Source: Microbulbifer agarilyticus
GTDB lineage: Bacteria; Pseudomonadota; Gammaproteobacteria; Pseudomonadales; Cellvibrionaceae
Length of the DNA: 64,000 nucleotides
Direction: 5' to 3'
Assembly (NCBI RefSeq): GCF_001999945.1
Contig: NZ_CP019650.1
Coordinates: forward strand, 1,178,001 to 1,242,000
Of the stretch, positions 25,668 to 34,396 are shown piece after piece. The notes below the pieces were generated by a model. It was not told the origin of the DNA. It ran no database searches and was given only the letters and a program-made list of their open reading frames with translations. The position numbers were made by a program, and so were the translations under genes. The first letter of the stretch is position 1. Every line of letters starts with the position of its first letter.

Positions 25668-25874
25668 TTATGCGATAAAGATAAAGAGTGAAATCAATAC
25701 GCAAATGATCGCGACCACAATCCATATCACGGGCCACTCGCGTCCTTCCTTACCTGTGGATGAGATGGTCTCCATGGGGTCTCGTCCCTGCTGGTCTGGC
25801 CCGTAGGTCTCGTCGGTTTTTGCTCTCAGGTCCGGATTGAGATCGGAATCTTTCGGTGGTTTGCGATCACTCAT
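25668..25874 (-). CDS. Small single-pass membrane protein in the nar operon
   Basis: The 68-residue protein has a hydrophilic N-terminal two-thirds (MSDRKPPKDSDLNPDLRAKT...) and one C-terminal membrane helix (WPVIWIVVAIICVLISLFIF). Its ATG overlaps the 3' end of the upstream ppiC-like gene by 8 bp, indicating translational coupling. I do not recognise a family. Position suggests an accessory role with nitrate reductase or NarK, but nothing in the sequence shows this. Confidence 0.75.
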   Translation of the reverse strand: MSDRKPPKDSDLNPDLRAKTDETYGPDQQGRDPMETISSTGKEGREWPVIWIVVAIICVLISLFIFIA

Positions 25875-26820
25875 GTTCTGTACTCACATTGGTAACAGCG
25901 TCCGCTGCAGAATCAATTTCCACACCTTCGATATCGGCCCTTTGGGCCAATCCGGCAATGTAGTGGGAGGCGGAATTCACCCAGGCACGGGCTTCCAGCA
26001 TGTCGAGAATCTTTTCCCGCGCCATATCGAAAGGTAAGGTCCGCCCATCTATCTTTCGATGGAGGCGAATCAGGTGCCAGCCGAAGCGGCTGCGCACGGG
26101 TTTACGGTTTAGGGTTCCCTCTGCCAGGGTCTCCAGCACATCGTGCAGTGCCGGCTCCAGTTCGCCACGGCGAATTTGTCCGAGCGAGCCGCCCTGGTGG
26201 GCGGTGGGGCAACCGGAATATTGTTCGGCAGCTTCGGAAAATGCCTGCGCATCATCACCTAGCTGCTCAATGAGGCTGCGTGCTGACTGTTCGGCCTCCT
26301 GCCAGGCTGATTCGCTTTGCTCATTCGGTTCAATCAGGATATGCGCCGCTTCAAACAGGTCAGGGGTGCGGAAGCGATGGGTTTGCGTATCGTAATAGCG
26401 GCGACACTCTTCTTCGCGTACTTTTTCCGGTGTTAGTACCTGCTCCAGCAGTGTGCGCACCCGGGTGTCATCATCGGTTTGCGCGGCGATATTACGATCG
26501 TTGGCTTCTTGTAACAGCAGTGTTTTGATTACCAGTGCGCGAGCGGCCGCTTGCCAAGCGTCTTCGGCGCTCTCGGCGCGGTGATGCTGCATTTCCCGCG
26601 AGATGACATCCTCGCCGATCGACACTCCATTCACCGTAACCTCGCCGAATGAAAATGTGGGCAACGGCTCACTGGCACCGGTGGCGCAACCGCAACCACC
26701 AGTCTCACAGGCTGATGGCATTTGTGGTTCTGGATGTGCATCGGTGACATCCACTGCCGGGATCTCTACCGCCGGGATTTCCACATACTGTACGGCGCTG
26801 TCTTTGTTATCACTGCTCAT
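25867..26820 (-). CDS. PpiC-type peptidyl-prolyl isomerase of the nar operon
   Basis: The 317-residue protein has a parvulin rotamase domain at about residues 155-265 (FEAAHILIEPNEQSESAWQE, QYSGCPTAHQGGSLGQI, RSRFGWHLIRLHRK). The N-terminal region of about 60 residues is unusual, with the Cys-rich sequence CETGGCGCATGASEP, perhaps a metal or Fe-S contact. A NifM/SurA-like helical part lies between. No signal peptide is visible, so it is probably cytoplasmic and assists folding of NarG or NarH. Parvulin genes next to narGHJI are known in pseudomonads. It starts 14 bp after narI. Confidence 0.85.
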   Translation of the reverse strand: MSSDNKDSAVQYVEIPAVEIPAVDVTDAHPEPQMPSACETGGCGCATGASEPLPTFSFGEVTVNGVSIGEDVISREMQHHRAESAEDAWQAAARALVIKTLLLQEANDRNIAAQTDDDTRVRTLLEQVLTPEKVREEECRRYYDTQTHRFRTPDLFEAAHILIEPNEQSESAWQEAEQSARSLIEQLGDDAQAFSEAAEQYSGCPTAHQGGSLGQIRRGELEPALHDVLETLAEGTLNRKPVRSRFGWHLIRLHRKIDGRTLPFDMAREKILDMLEARAWVNSASHYIAGLAQRADIEGVEIDSAADAVTNVSTEHE

Positions 26821-26834
26821 AGAATGCTACTTGC

Positions 26835-27587
26835 TTAGGATTCTCTGGAGGGGACGGAGGATGGTGCCGAGCTTGGCGGCGGGGTGTTGGTCCTGCGCGC
26901 GAGCCGCCGCGAGCGCACGATCTGGTAGCCCGGGCGCAACACGTAGGCGAAAGGTGCGCTGAACACATGCACCAGGCGCGTGAACGGCGTGATAGCCAGC
27001 AGGGTCAACCCGAGAATGATGTGCAGCTTGTACACCAGGTGCGCATCGATAATCAGGTTTGCCGCATCGGGATTGAAGGTAATGACACCCTGTGCCCAGC
27101 CCATAAACAGCACCATGGCGCTGCCGTCCATATGGTCAATGGTCCAGAAAATGGTGGCGATCCCCAGTAGTAACTGTAACCACAGGAACAGCAGTACCAG
27201 AATATCGCCCTTAGATGAACTTTTGCGAATGCGCGGATAGTACAAGCGGCGGTGCAGGAGCAGGGTGCAACCGATAAAGCCCAGGATACCGGCGATACCG
27301 CCCACGCTGAGTGCCATCCATTGTTTGAAGCTGTGGCTGATACCCAGCGCGTCGAACACACCGATCGGGGTGAGCAAGCCAACAAAATGACCGAACAGCA
27401 GCACGAGGATGCCAAGGTGGAAAAGGTTGGAGCCCCACATCATCTGCTTGCGACGCAGAAATTGGGACGACTGGGATCGCCAACCATACTGCCCCTTATC
27501 GAAGCGGATGATACTGCCGAGTATCATGATCGTCAGGGCGACGTAGGGGTACCAGCCGAATAACAGATAATTGATAAAGTCGTGCAT
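26835..27587 (-). CDS. narI: Respiratory nitrate reductase gamma subunit NarI
   Basis: The 250-residue cytochrome b subunit begins MHDFINYLLFGWYPYVALTI and has five membrane segments. Likely haem ligand histidines are in LFHLGILVLLFGHFVG and HLVYKLHIILGLTLLAITPF; these hold the two b haems that pass quinol electrons to NarH. A C-terminal tail of about 25 residues (TNTPPPSSAPSSVPSRES) exceeds the usual length of about 225-230. It lies 22 bp after narJ and 14 bp before the isomerase gene. Confidence 0.95.
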   Translation of the reverse strand: MHDFINYLLFGWYPYVALTIMILGSIIRFDKGQYGWRSQSSQFLRRKQMMWGSNLFHLGILVLLFGHFVGLLTPIGVFDALGISHSFKQWMALSVGGIAGILGFIGCTLLLHRRLYYPRIRKSSSKGDILVLLFLWLQLLLGIATIFWTIDHMDGSAMVLFMGWAQGVITFNPDAANLIIDAHLVYKLHIILGLTLLAITPFTRLVHVFSAPFAYVLRPGYQIVRSRRLARRTNTPPPSSAPSSVPSRES

Positions 27588-27609
27588 GACTATGCCTCGT
27601 CTACCTTTT

Positions 27610-28302
27610 TCAGGTGTCGCTGGAAGACATGATTAATTTACCGGCCGCCTTCAGGCGTTCGACAATCTTGTTCACTGGTTTGTGCGGTTGGGAAGCCATA
27701 AACGTCACTTGCTCTTCCTCCCAAACCTCATCAATTGAAGTCTTCTCTGAAGCCTTGGCACGCTCTACCAGTTCGCGCACCGCTTCCGGGTCGGGTTTTT
27801 CCTGTGCAAGTGTGAGTAGCGCGTCGAAGATTCCGGCGTACTCTGAATCGCGCTCTTCGAGTCGCTCCTTCAGGGCCGCGAATACATGGGATGGCTGGGA
27901 TAGCCAGTCGCGGGCCTCGTCGATCTTCAGGCAGGAGGTAAACTCGAGAAACATGGGGATAAAGTCTGGAAGTTCATCCCGTTCGATATAGAAGCCGCGT
28001 TCTACATATTCCTCACCCAGGTCGAGCATAGCCTGGCCACGATCACGGCTTTCACCGTGAATGTGCTCAAAGAAGTGAAGAGACAAGGCACGGGAGTTGT
28101 CGAATAACTCGGAGTAGTTCATCTGCAGTTCGAGTACCGAAAGCACCTCAAAGTTATGCATCAACCGTTGCAGCTTGGCCAGGATTTCTGGCTTCAAAAA
28201 ACCCTCGGTTTCCAGTGCTTCGCGTACTTCGGCAAAGTGCGCCTTGAGCGATTCGCTTGGGTAGTCCAGCAGTAGCGCCAGAGCGCGTAGTGTGCGTGTC
28301 AT
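27610..28302 (-). CDS. narJ: Nitrate reductase assembly chaperone NarJ
   Basis: The 230-residue helical protein of the TorD/NarJ group begins MTRTLRALALLLDYPSESLK. It has the family block LSLHFFEHIHGESRDRGQAM and, later, LPDFIPMFLEFTSCL. NarJ binds the NarG N-terminus and holds NarGH until the molybdenum cofactor is inserted and the complex reaches NarI. The start codon overlaps the narH stop by one base, so the two are translationally coupled. Confidence 0.94.
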   Translation of the reverse strand: MTRTLRALALLLDYPSESLKAHFAEVREALETEGFLKPEILAKLQRLMHNFEVLSVLELQMNYSELFDNSRALSLHFFEHIHGESRDRGQAMLDLGEEYVERGFYIERDELPDFIPMFLEFTSCLKIDEARDWLSQPSHVFAALKERLEERDSEYAGIFDALLTLAQEKPDPEAVRELVERAKASEKTSIDEVWEEEQVTFMASQPHKPVNKIVERLKAAGKLIMSSSDT

Positions 28303-29831
28303 CAGGGAGAATCCGTAAAAGGTTTGCGCGGCATTTTCTTGGGGCCACCAAATACATCTTTGTTTTTGGTGCGCCCGTTGTGTGGCTCGGTAAAGCCGAA
28401 ACCGATATTGCCGCGAAGGTGATAGGTGTTTTCGTTTTTCTCCCGATGATTGGTCGGGATTACATAACGGTCTTCATAGGCGGCCAGCGCCATATACCGA
28501 TACATCTCCTCGATGGTTTGTACATCGAGGCCCACGCTCTCGGGGATTGAGCTGTCGGTAACGCCGTCGACGCTCTTGGCTCGCATATAGGCTCGCATGG
28601 CGAGCATGCGTTCGAGCGCAGTGGCAACTGGCACCTCGTCGCCGGCGGTGAGCATGTTGGCGAGATAACGCATGGGAATCCGCAGGGACTTCACATCCGG
28701 CATGCCATTGTTGGTGGAGATCTTGCCGGCCTCTGCTGCGGACTGGATGGGGGAGAGCGGTGGGATATACCAGACCATGGGTAGGGTGCGGTATTCCGGA
28801 TGTAGCGGGAAGGCGACATCCCACTCCATGGCCATTTTGTAGACCGGTGATTTTTTTGCCGCCTCCAGCCACGCTTCCGGCACTTCGTCTCTGCGCGCCT
28901 GGGCGCGCACTTCTGGATCGTTGGGGTCGAGGAAGATCGAACGTTGAGCCTCATACAGGTCTTTCTCATTTTCGACCGCCGCGGCTTCCTCGATACGGTC
29001 GGCGTCATACAGCATGACGCCCAGGTAACGGATGCGCCCCACACAGGTTTCGGAGCAGACGGTGGGCATACCGGCTTCGATACGCGGGTAGCAGAAGATG
29101 CACTTCTCCGATTTACCGGAGGACCAGTTGTAATAAATCTTCTTGTAGGGACAGCCGGAAACGCACATACGCCAACCGCGACATTTGTCTTGGTCGATCA
29201 GCACAATGCCGTCTTCTTCCCTTTTGTAGATGGCACCGGAAGGGCAGGAGGCCACACAGGATGGGTTGAGGCAGTGTTCGCACAGACGTGGCAGGTACAT
29301 GAGAAAGGTCTGTTCGAACTGACCGTAGATTTCTTTCTCGATACCGGAGAAGTTGTAATCCACTGAGCGCTTGCTGAATTCGCCGCTCAGGTCGTCTTCC
29401 CAGTTGCCGCTCCACTCGATCTTGGTGAGTGCCTGGCCGGTAACCATGGAACGCGGTTTGGCCGAGGGCTGGGCTTGCAGTTCCGGTGCCTTCTGCAGCC
29501 ATTCGTACTCGAAGGTATAGGGCTCGTAGAAATCATCAATTTCCGGTAGGTCCGGGTTGGCGAAGATGTTCGCAAGGATGCGCCATTTGGAGCCAGCCTT
29601 GGGCTGGAGCTTGCCGTTCTTCTTGCGGATCCAGCCGCCTTTCCAGCGCTCCTGGTTTTCCCAGTCCTTGGGGTAGCCAATGCCGGGTTTGGATTCAACG
29701 TTGTTGAACCAGGCGTACTCAACGCCCTCGCGGCTGGTCCATACATTTTTACAGGTAATGGAACAGGTGTGACACCCAATGCATTTGTCGAGGTTCAACA
29801 CCATCCCGATCTGCGCGCGGACTTTCATCAC
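28302..29831 (-). CDS. narH: Respiratory nitrate reductase beta subunit NarH
   Basis: The 509-residue iron-sulfur subunit has the first cluster motif DKCIGCHTCSITC at residues 15-27. Three further motifs lie at about 183-270: CEHCLNPSCVASCPSG, DKCRGWRMCVSGCPY and CIFCYPRIEAGMPTVCSETC. The Trp in RGWRMC replaces one Cys and marks the [3Fe-4S] cluster. It carries electrons from NarI to NarG on the cytoplasmic face. It lies 99 bp after narG, a larger gap than others in the operon. Confidence 0.96.
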   Translation of the reverse strand: MMKVRAQIGMVLNLDKCIGCHTCSITCKNVWTSREGVEYAWFNNVESKPGIGYPKDWENQERWKGGWIRKKNGKLQPKAGSKWRILANIFANPDLPEIDDFYEPYTFEYEWLQKAPELQAQPSAKPRSMVTGQALTKIEWSGNWEDDLSGEFSKRSVDYNFSGIEKEIYGQFEQTFLMYLPRLCEHCLNPSCVASCPSGAIYKREEDGIVLIDQDKCRGWRMCVSGCPYKKIYYNWSSGKSEKCIFCYPRIEAGMPTVCSETCVGRIRYLGVMLYDADRIEEAAAVENEKDLYEAQRSIFLDPNDPEVRAQARRDEVPEAWLEAAKKSPVYKMAMEWDVAFPLHPEYRTLPMVWYIPPLSPIQSAAEAGKISTNNGMPDVKSLRIPMRYLANMLTAGDEVPVATALERMLAMRAYMRAKSVDGVTDSSIPESVGLDVQTIEEMYRYMALAAYEDRYVIPTNHREKNENTYHLRGNIGFGFTEPHNGRTKNKDVFGGPKKMPRKPFTDSP

Positions 29832-29930
29832 AATTCCCTGTGCTGCTTCGGCGTTAATCCGAAAAATTTACTGCCTGTATGCACCAGCGTTTTATTGGTG
29901 CGAATACTGCGATTTTCTGACGGTGATTTG

Positions 29931-32900
29931 TCAGGTGTGTACTTCCTTGTCGAACCAGTTGACTTCGTTCATCTTGCGAACGACGACGAACTGATCGCGG
30001 TTGGCACCGACGGTACCGTAGTAATTGAACCCATAGGCGAGCTGGCTGTAGCCGCCGATCATATGGGTAGGTTTCACGTTGATACGTGTCACCGAGTTGT
30101 GGATACCACCGCGCTGGTTAGTGATTTCCGAGCCCACAGTATTCACGATCTTTTCCTGTGCGTGGTACATGATGGCGGTGCCCGCCATTATTCGCTGCGA
30201 GACCACTGCACGCGCAGTGAGGGCGCCGTTGATATTGAAGGCTTCGATCCAGTCGTTGTCTTCAATACCCGCCTGCTTCGCATCCACTTCACTAATCCAT
30301 ACCACCGGCCCACCGCGATTCAGGCTCAGCAGGATCAGGTTTTCCGTGTAGGTGGAATGGATGCCCCACTTCTGGTGCGGGGTGAGAATGTTCAGCTGGA
30401 TCTCCGGGTTGCCATTGGGGATCTTGCCGAGTACCTGTTTCACTGAGCGGGTATCGATGGGCGGGCGCCAGGTTACGAAGCCCTCGCCGAACGCGCGCAT
30501 CCACAGGTGATCCTGATACAGGTGCTGGCGGCCGGTGATGGTGCGCCACGGGATCAACTCGTGCACATTAGTCCAGTTCGAGGTGTAGGACACGTGCTCG
30601 CTCTCGATGCCGGACCATGTGGGTGAGGAGATAATTTTGCGCGGCTGCGATACCACGTCGCGGAAGCGAATCTTCTCCTCTTCCTTACCTTCCGCTAGGT
30701 GGCCGTGGTCGCGGCCGGTGGCTTTACCCAGTGCTTCCCAGGCTTTTACTGCGACCTCACCGTTGGTTTCCGGCGCGAGCATCAGGATGGCTTCACAGGC
30801 CTGAATATCGGTTTCGATTTTGGGACGCCCGGCACAGTCACCGTCTTGATGGGTACCGTTCAGGCTGGCGAGGTTTTTGACTTCGGTTTCGGTGTTCCAG
30901 TTAAGTCCCTTGCCGCCATTACCTTTTTCCTCAAGCGCCGGGCCGAGGGAAATAAAACGCTGGTAGGTTGCCGGGTAATCCCGCTCCACCACTGCGACCG
31001 AGGCCATGGTCTTTCCGGGCACAGGCTCGCACTCACCGCGCTTCCAGTCTTTCGGTTCGTAGGGCTGGGCGATTTCGCCGGGAGCATCGTGCTGAATCGG
31101 TGTCAGCACCAAATCCTTTTCTACACCGAGAACTTCCGGGCACACTTCGGAGAATTTTTTCGCGATGGTTTTGAAAATTTCCCAGTCGCTGCGGCATTCC
31201 CAGACCGGATCGACTGCCGCGGTTAATGGGTGGATGAAGGGGTGCATGTCCGAGGTATTCAGGTCATGCTTTTCATACCAGGTGGCGGTGGGCAAGACGA
31301 TGTCGCAGTAGAGGCTGGTGGTGGACATGCGGAAGTCGATGTTGACCATCAAATCCAGTTTGCCCTGGGGCGCCTCATCGTGCCAGACGACTTCAGACGG
31401 GCGCTTGATCGGGTTGCTGTCTTCCGTGCCCACCACGCCGTGCTGTGAACCGACAAAGTGCTTGAGGAAATACTCATGGCCCTTGCCGCTGGCACCCAGC
31501 ACATTCGAGCGCCAGAAGAACATGTTGCGCGGCCAGTTATCCGGGTTATCCGGGTCTTCACAGGCAAACTTCAGCGCACCGGACTTCAGCATTTCCGGCA
31601 CAGCACTGTCCGGGTTTGTATCGGACTCGAAGATCGTTTTCGCAACCTGCAGTGGGTTCTGCTGCAATTGTGGTGCAGATGGCAGCCAACCCATGCGCTC
31701 CGCGCGCACGTTGTAGTCGATCATCGCGTGATCCCAGTCGCCCTCCGGGGCGGTGGGGGAGAGGATGTCCGACACGGTCATGGAGTCGTAGCGCCACTGA
31801 TCGGTGTGGGCATAGAAGAACGAGGTTCCATTCATATGCCGCGGCGGGCGGGTCCAGTCGAGTCCGAAGGCGACGGGCAGCCAGCCGGTCTGCGGGCGTA
31901 GCTTTTCCTGCCCCACGTAGTGCGCCCAACCACCACCAGACTTACCGCAGCAACCGCACATCACCAGTAGCGCAATAATGCCGCGGTAATTCATGTCCAT
32001 GTGGTACCAGTGGTTCAGCCCTGCACCGACGATCACCATGGAACGGCCTTCAGTCTGCTCGGCGTTACCGGCAAACTCACGGGCAACCTGAATGATGGCA
32101 TCGCGCTTCACACCACACACAGTTTCCGCCCAGGCAGGCGTGAAGGGCACATCGTCATCAAAACTAGTGGCGACGTTGTCACCGCCGTAGCCACGGTCGA
32201 CACCGTAGTTGGCCATAAACAGGTCGAAGGTGGAGGCTACGCGGCAGCTGCCATCCTTTAGCTCTAGTGTGGCCACCGGTACATTGCGTTCGAGTACATC
32301 ATCGTGATTGGTGGCGACAAAGGTTTCCGGAGCGTCGCTGCCAAAGTAGGGGAAGGAGACCGCCTCGCGGCTTTCCGCGATGTCTTCAAGACTCAGGCGC
32401 AATTTGGTATCGCGCCCCTGGCCGTCTCTTTCTTCCAGGTTCCACTTGCCCTGTTCGCCCCAGCGGAAGCCGACGGAGCCGGCGGGGCACACAATGTCGC
32501 CACTGTTTTCGTCGTAGGCGACGGGCTTCCAATCCGGATTGTTGGATTCACCGAGTGCGTCGGTGAAGTCTGCTGCGCGCAATAAGCGATCCGGAACTAG
32601 CTTCCCGTCTCGCTCAACCAGTTTTACCAGGAAGGGGAGGTCAGAATAGCGCCGCGCGTAATCGATGAAATAGGGTACCTGGCGTTTAACGTAGAACTCG
32701 GTAAGCACCACATGCCCGAGCGCTAACGCCAGCGCCGCGTCGGTGCCCTGTTTGGGGTGCAGCCACAGGTCGGCGAACTTGCAGGCCTCGCTGTAGTCCG
32801 GCGAGACCACGACGCTCTTGGTGCCCTTATAGCGCACCTCGCTGTAGAAGTGTGCATCGGGTGAGCGCGTCTGTGGAATGTTGGATCCCCACACCAGCAG

Positions 32901-33644
32901 ATAGTTGGAGTTATACCAATCGGCACTCTCCGGGACGTCGGTCTGTTCGCCCCAGGTCTGGGGGGAGGAGGGAGGAAGGTCACAATACCAGTCGTAAAAG
33001 CTGAGCAGGGTGCCGCCAATCAGTGACAGATAGCGGCCGCCTGCGGCGTAAGACACCATGGACATGGCGGGGATGGGGGAGAAACCCACAACCCGGTCGG
33101 GGCCGTGCTTATGTACGGTATAGGCATTTGCCGCGGCGACAATCTCCGCCACTTCATCCCAGCCAATACGCACAAAGCCGCCACGACCGCGGCGCGACAC
33201 CCAGCTTTCGCGCGTGGGAGCATCTTCGACAATGGAGCGCCAGGCTTCTACCGGCGACTTACTGACCCGGGCAGCACGCCAGGCTTCCACCAGCCTGCCG
33301 CGCACCAGTGGATAGCGCACGCGGGTACCGGAGTACAGGTACCAGCTGTAACTGGCACCGCGCGGGCAGCCGCGCGGCTCATGGTTGGGAAGGTCGGGAC
33401 GGGTGCGCGGGTAGTCGGTCTGCTGGGTTTCCCAGGTAACGATGCCGCCCTTTACGTAGATTTTCCAGGAACAGGAGCCGGTACAGTTCACGCCATGGGT
33501 GGAGCGCACGATCTTGTCGGCGGCCCAGCGCTTGCGATAGGCATCTTCCCAGTCCCGTGGATCTTCAGTGGTGATGCCGTGGCCGGCGGAGAATTTTTCT
33601 GTTTTTTTGCGAAAGAACGTGAGACGGTCGAGAAATTGACTCAT
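29931..33644 (-). CDS. narG: Respiratory nitrate reductase alpha subunit NarG
   Basis: The 1237-residue catalytic subunit starts MSQFLDRLTFFRKKTEKFSA, close to E. coli NarG. It has the FS0 cluster motif HGVNCTGSCSWKIYVKGG, with His as the unusual first ligand, and the NarG block PRTRPDLPNHEPRGCPRGAS. Molybdopterin-binding segments follow (YNSNYLLVWGSNIPQTRSPD, and later NIDFRMSTTSLYCDIVLPTA). It reduces nitrate to nitrite on the cytoplasmic side during anaerobic respiration. The frame extends to a TTG at 33689, but the ATG at 33644 matches the family. It heads the operon narGHJI-ppi-small protein-narK. Confidence 0.97.
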   Translation of the reverse strand: MSQFLDRLTFFRKKTEKFSAGHGITTEDPRDWEDAYRKRWAADKIVRSTHGVNCTGSCSWKIYVKGGIVTWETQQTDYPRTRPDLPNHEPRGCPRGASYSWYLYSGTRVRYPLVRGRLVEAWRAARVSKSPVEAWRSIVEDAPTRESWVSRRGRGGFVRIGWDEVAEIVAAANAYTVHKHGPDRVVGFSPIPAMSMVSYAAGGRYLSLIGGTLLSFYDWYCDLPPSSPQTWGEQTDVPESADWYNSNYLLVWGSNIPQTRSPDAHFYSEVRYKGTKSVVVSPDYSEACKFADLWLHPKQGTDAALALALGHVVLTEFYVKRQVPYFIDYARRYSDLPFLVKLVERDGKLVPDRLLRAADFTDALGESNNPDWKPVAYDENSGDIVCPAGSVGFRWGEQGKWNLEERDGQGRDTKLRLSLEDIAESREAVSFPYFGSDAPETFVATNHDDVLERNVPVATLELKDGSCRVASTFDLFMANYGVDRGYGGDNVATSFDDDVPFTPAWAETVCGVKRDAIIQVAREFAGNAEQTEGRSMVIVGAGLNHWYHMDMNYRGIIALLVMCGCCGKSGGGWAHYVGQEKLRPQTGWLPVAFGLDWTRPPRHMNGTSFFYAHTDQWRYDSMTVSDILSPTAPEGDWDHAMIDYNVRAERMGWLPSAPQLQQNPLQVAKTIFESDTNPDSAVPEMLKSGALKFACEDPDNPDNWPRNMFFWRSNVLGASGKGHEYFLKHFVGSQHGVVGTEDSNPIKRPSEVVWHDEAPQGKLDLMVNIDFRMSTTSLYCDIVLPTATWYEKHDLNTSDMHPFIHPLTAAVDPVWECRSDWEIFKTIAKKFSEVCPEVLGVEKDLVLTPIQHDAPGEIAQPYEPKDWKRGECEPVPGKTMASVAVVERDYPATYQRFISLGPALEEKGNGGKGLNWNTETEVKNLASLNGTHQDGDCAGRPKIETDIQACEAILMLAPETNGEVAVKAWEALGKATGRDHGHLAEGKEEEKIRFRDVVSQPRKIISSPTWSGIESEHVSYTSNWTNVHELIPWRTITGRQHLYQDHLWMRAFGEGFVTWRPPIDTRSVKQVLGKIPNGNPEIQLNILTPHQKWGIHSTYTENLILLSLNRGGPVVWISEVDAKQAGIEDNDWIEAFNINGALTARAVVSQRIMAGTAIMYHAQEKIVNTVGSEITNQRGGIHNSVTRINVKPTHMIGGYSQLAYGFNYYGTVGANRDQFVVVRKMNEVNWFDKEVHT

Positions 33645-33961
33645 CGGCGGCGCCCATCCATGGCTTTTACATCGGGTGATACGCTTCAAACTAGGCGCGA
33701 CTTATAGCCCCGTCAAACCGGTTTGCCCGGTAAGTTGGACTTAAATTCGCCAATTCCTTCTATCGGTAGAAATTGGTGCGTTTTGCATTTATTTGGGTGT
33801 TTTTCTGGAGTTCCTCGTAAGCTGAGTGGGGATATTTACAATGGGATTCCGTTAACGCAGCGCGTTGTATATCCTGCATAGAAAGAAAACATGCGCCGTG
33901 TGGCGCAAAATCATCCGAATAGAGATATTTTGCGTAGCAAGATATTAAAGAAGCACTTCAA
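33645..33961. other. Divergent promoter region between narG and a small gene
   Basis: About 317 bp that must contain the nar operon promoter. I looked for an FNR/ANR site of the form TTGAT-N4-ATCAA and did not find a convincing one. No other structured element is evident. Confidence 0.4.
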
Positions 33962-34159
33962 GTGGAGAAAATGGTGGGAGATGTCATCCAATTCAAGCGG
34001 AAGACGGCTTGGGAAAAGCATAAGGGCAGTAGCTTATGTCGTGACGGATTTCACAAATGGAAGGTGGTGGCCGAGCGAAAATTTGATGTAAAGCAAGGAA
34101 AGCTGGTCACGGAATCACGCTGTCAACGGTGCGGAAAAGTAAAAAACGAGTTGCTGTAA
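33962..34159 (+). CDS. Small zinc-ribbon-like protein
   Basis: The 65-residue protein has the core VIQFKRKTAWEKHKGSSLCR, then DGFHKWKVVAERKFDVKQGK and SRCQRCGKVKNELL. The pattern C...H...CxxC suggests one zinc site. Similar small proteins that read HKGKTLCR.GFHKW and end in CxRCGKxKNEL occur in pseudomonads, to my recollection, with unknown function. The start is GTG at 33962 or ATG at 33971; the first two or three residues are uncertain. A strong terminator follows. Confidence 0.78.
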   Translation: MEKMVGDVIQFKRKTAWEKHKGSSLCRDGFHKWKVVAERKFDVKQGKLVTESRCQRCGKVKNELL

Positions 34160-34188
34160 CTTTTTAGAGTTTCTTTGGAATTGATTGT

Positions 34189-34214
34189 GAACCGGCTAAT
34201 TAGCCGGTTTTTTA
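34189..34214 (+). terminator. Intrinsic terminator after the zinc-ribbon-like gene
   Basis: AACCGGCT-AATT-AGCCGGTT is a perfect stem followed by TTTTTATT. Confidence 0.9.
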
Positions 34215-34396
34215 TTGGTTGTCCGGAATAACTGTTTTCTATCCCGCTTTACCTCATCGGGGCGTTTACTCGCTTTGTTCAGTGACATATTGAACCCGGT
34301 TTATCCGAGCGACAAGTTCTTGAACGGTTACTCGGATAACGTGTTTTAGCCGTTAAATCACAAATAACAATAGTAATGAAACGGAGCGACTATCTG

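Noticed and set aside
33645..33961. FNR/ANR site for the nar operon
   Set aside because: An anaerobic activator site is expected, but no TTGAT-N4-ATCAA-like sequence was found by eye, so none is annotated.
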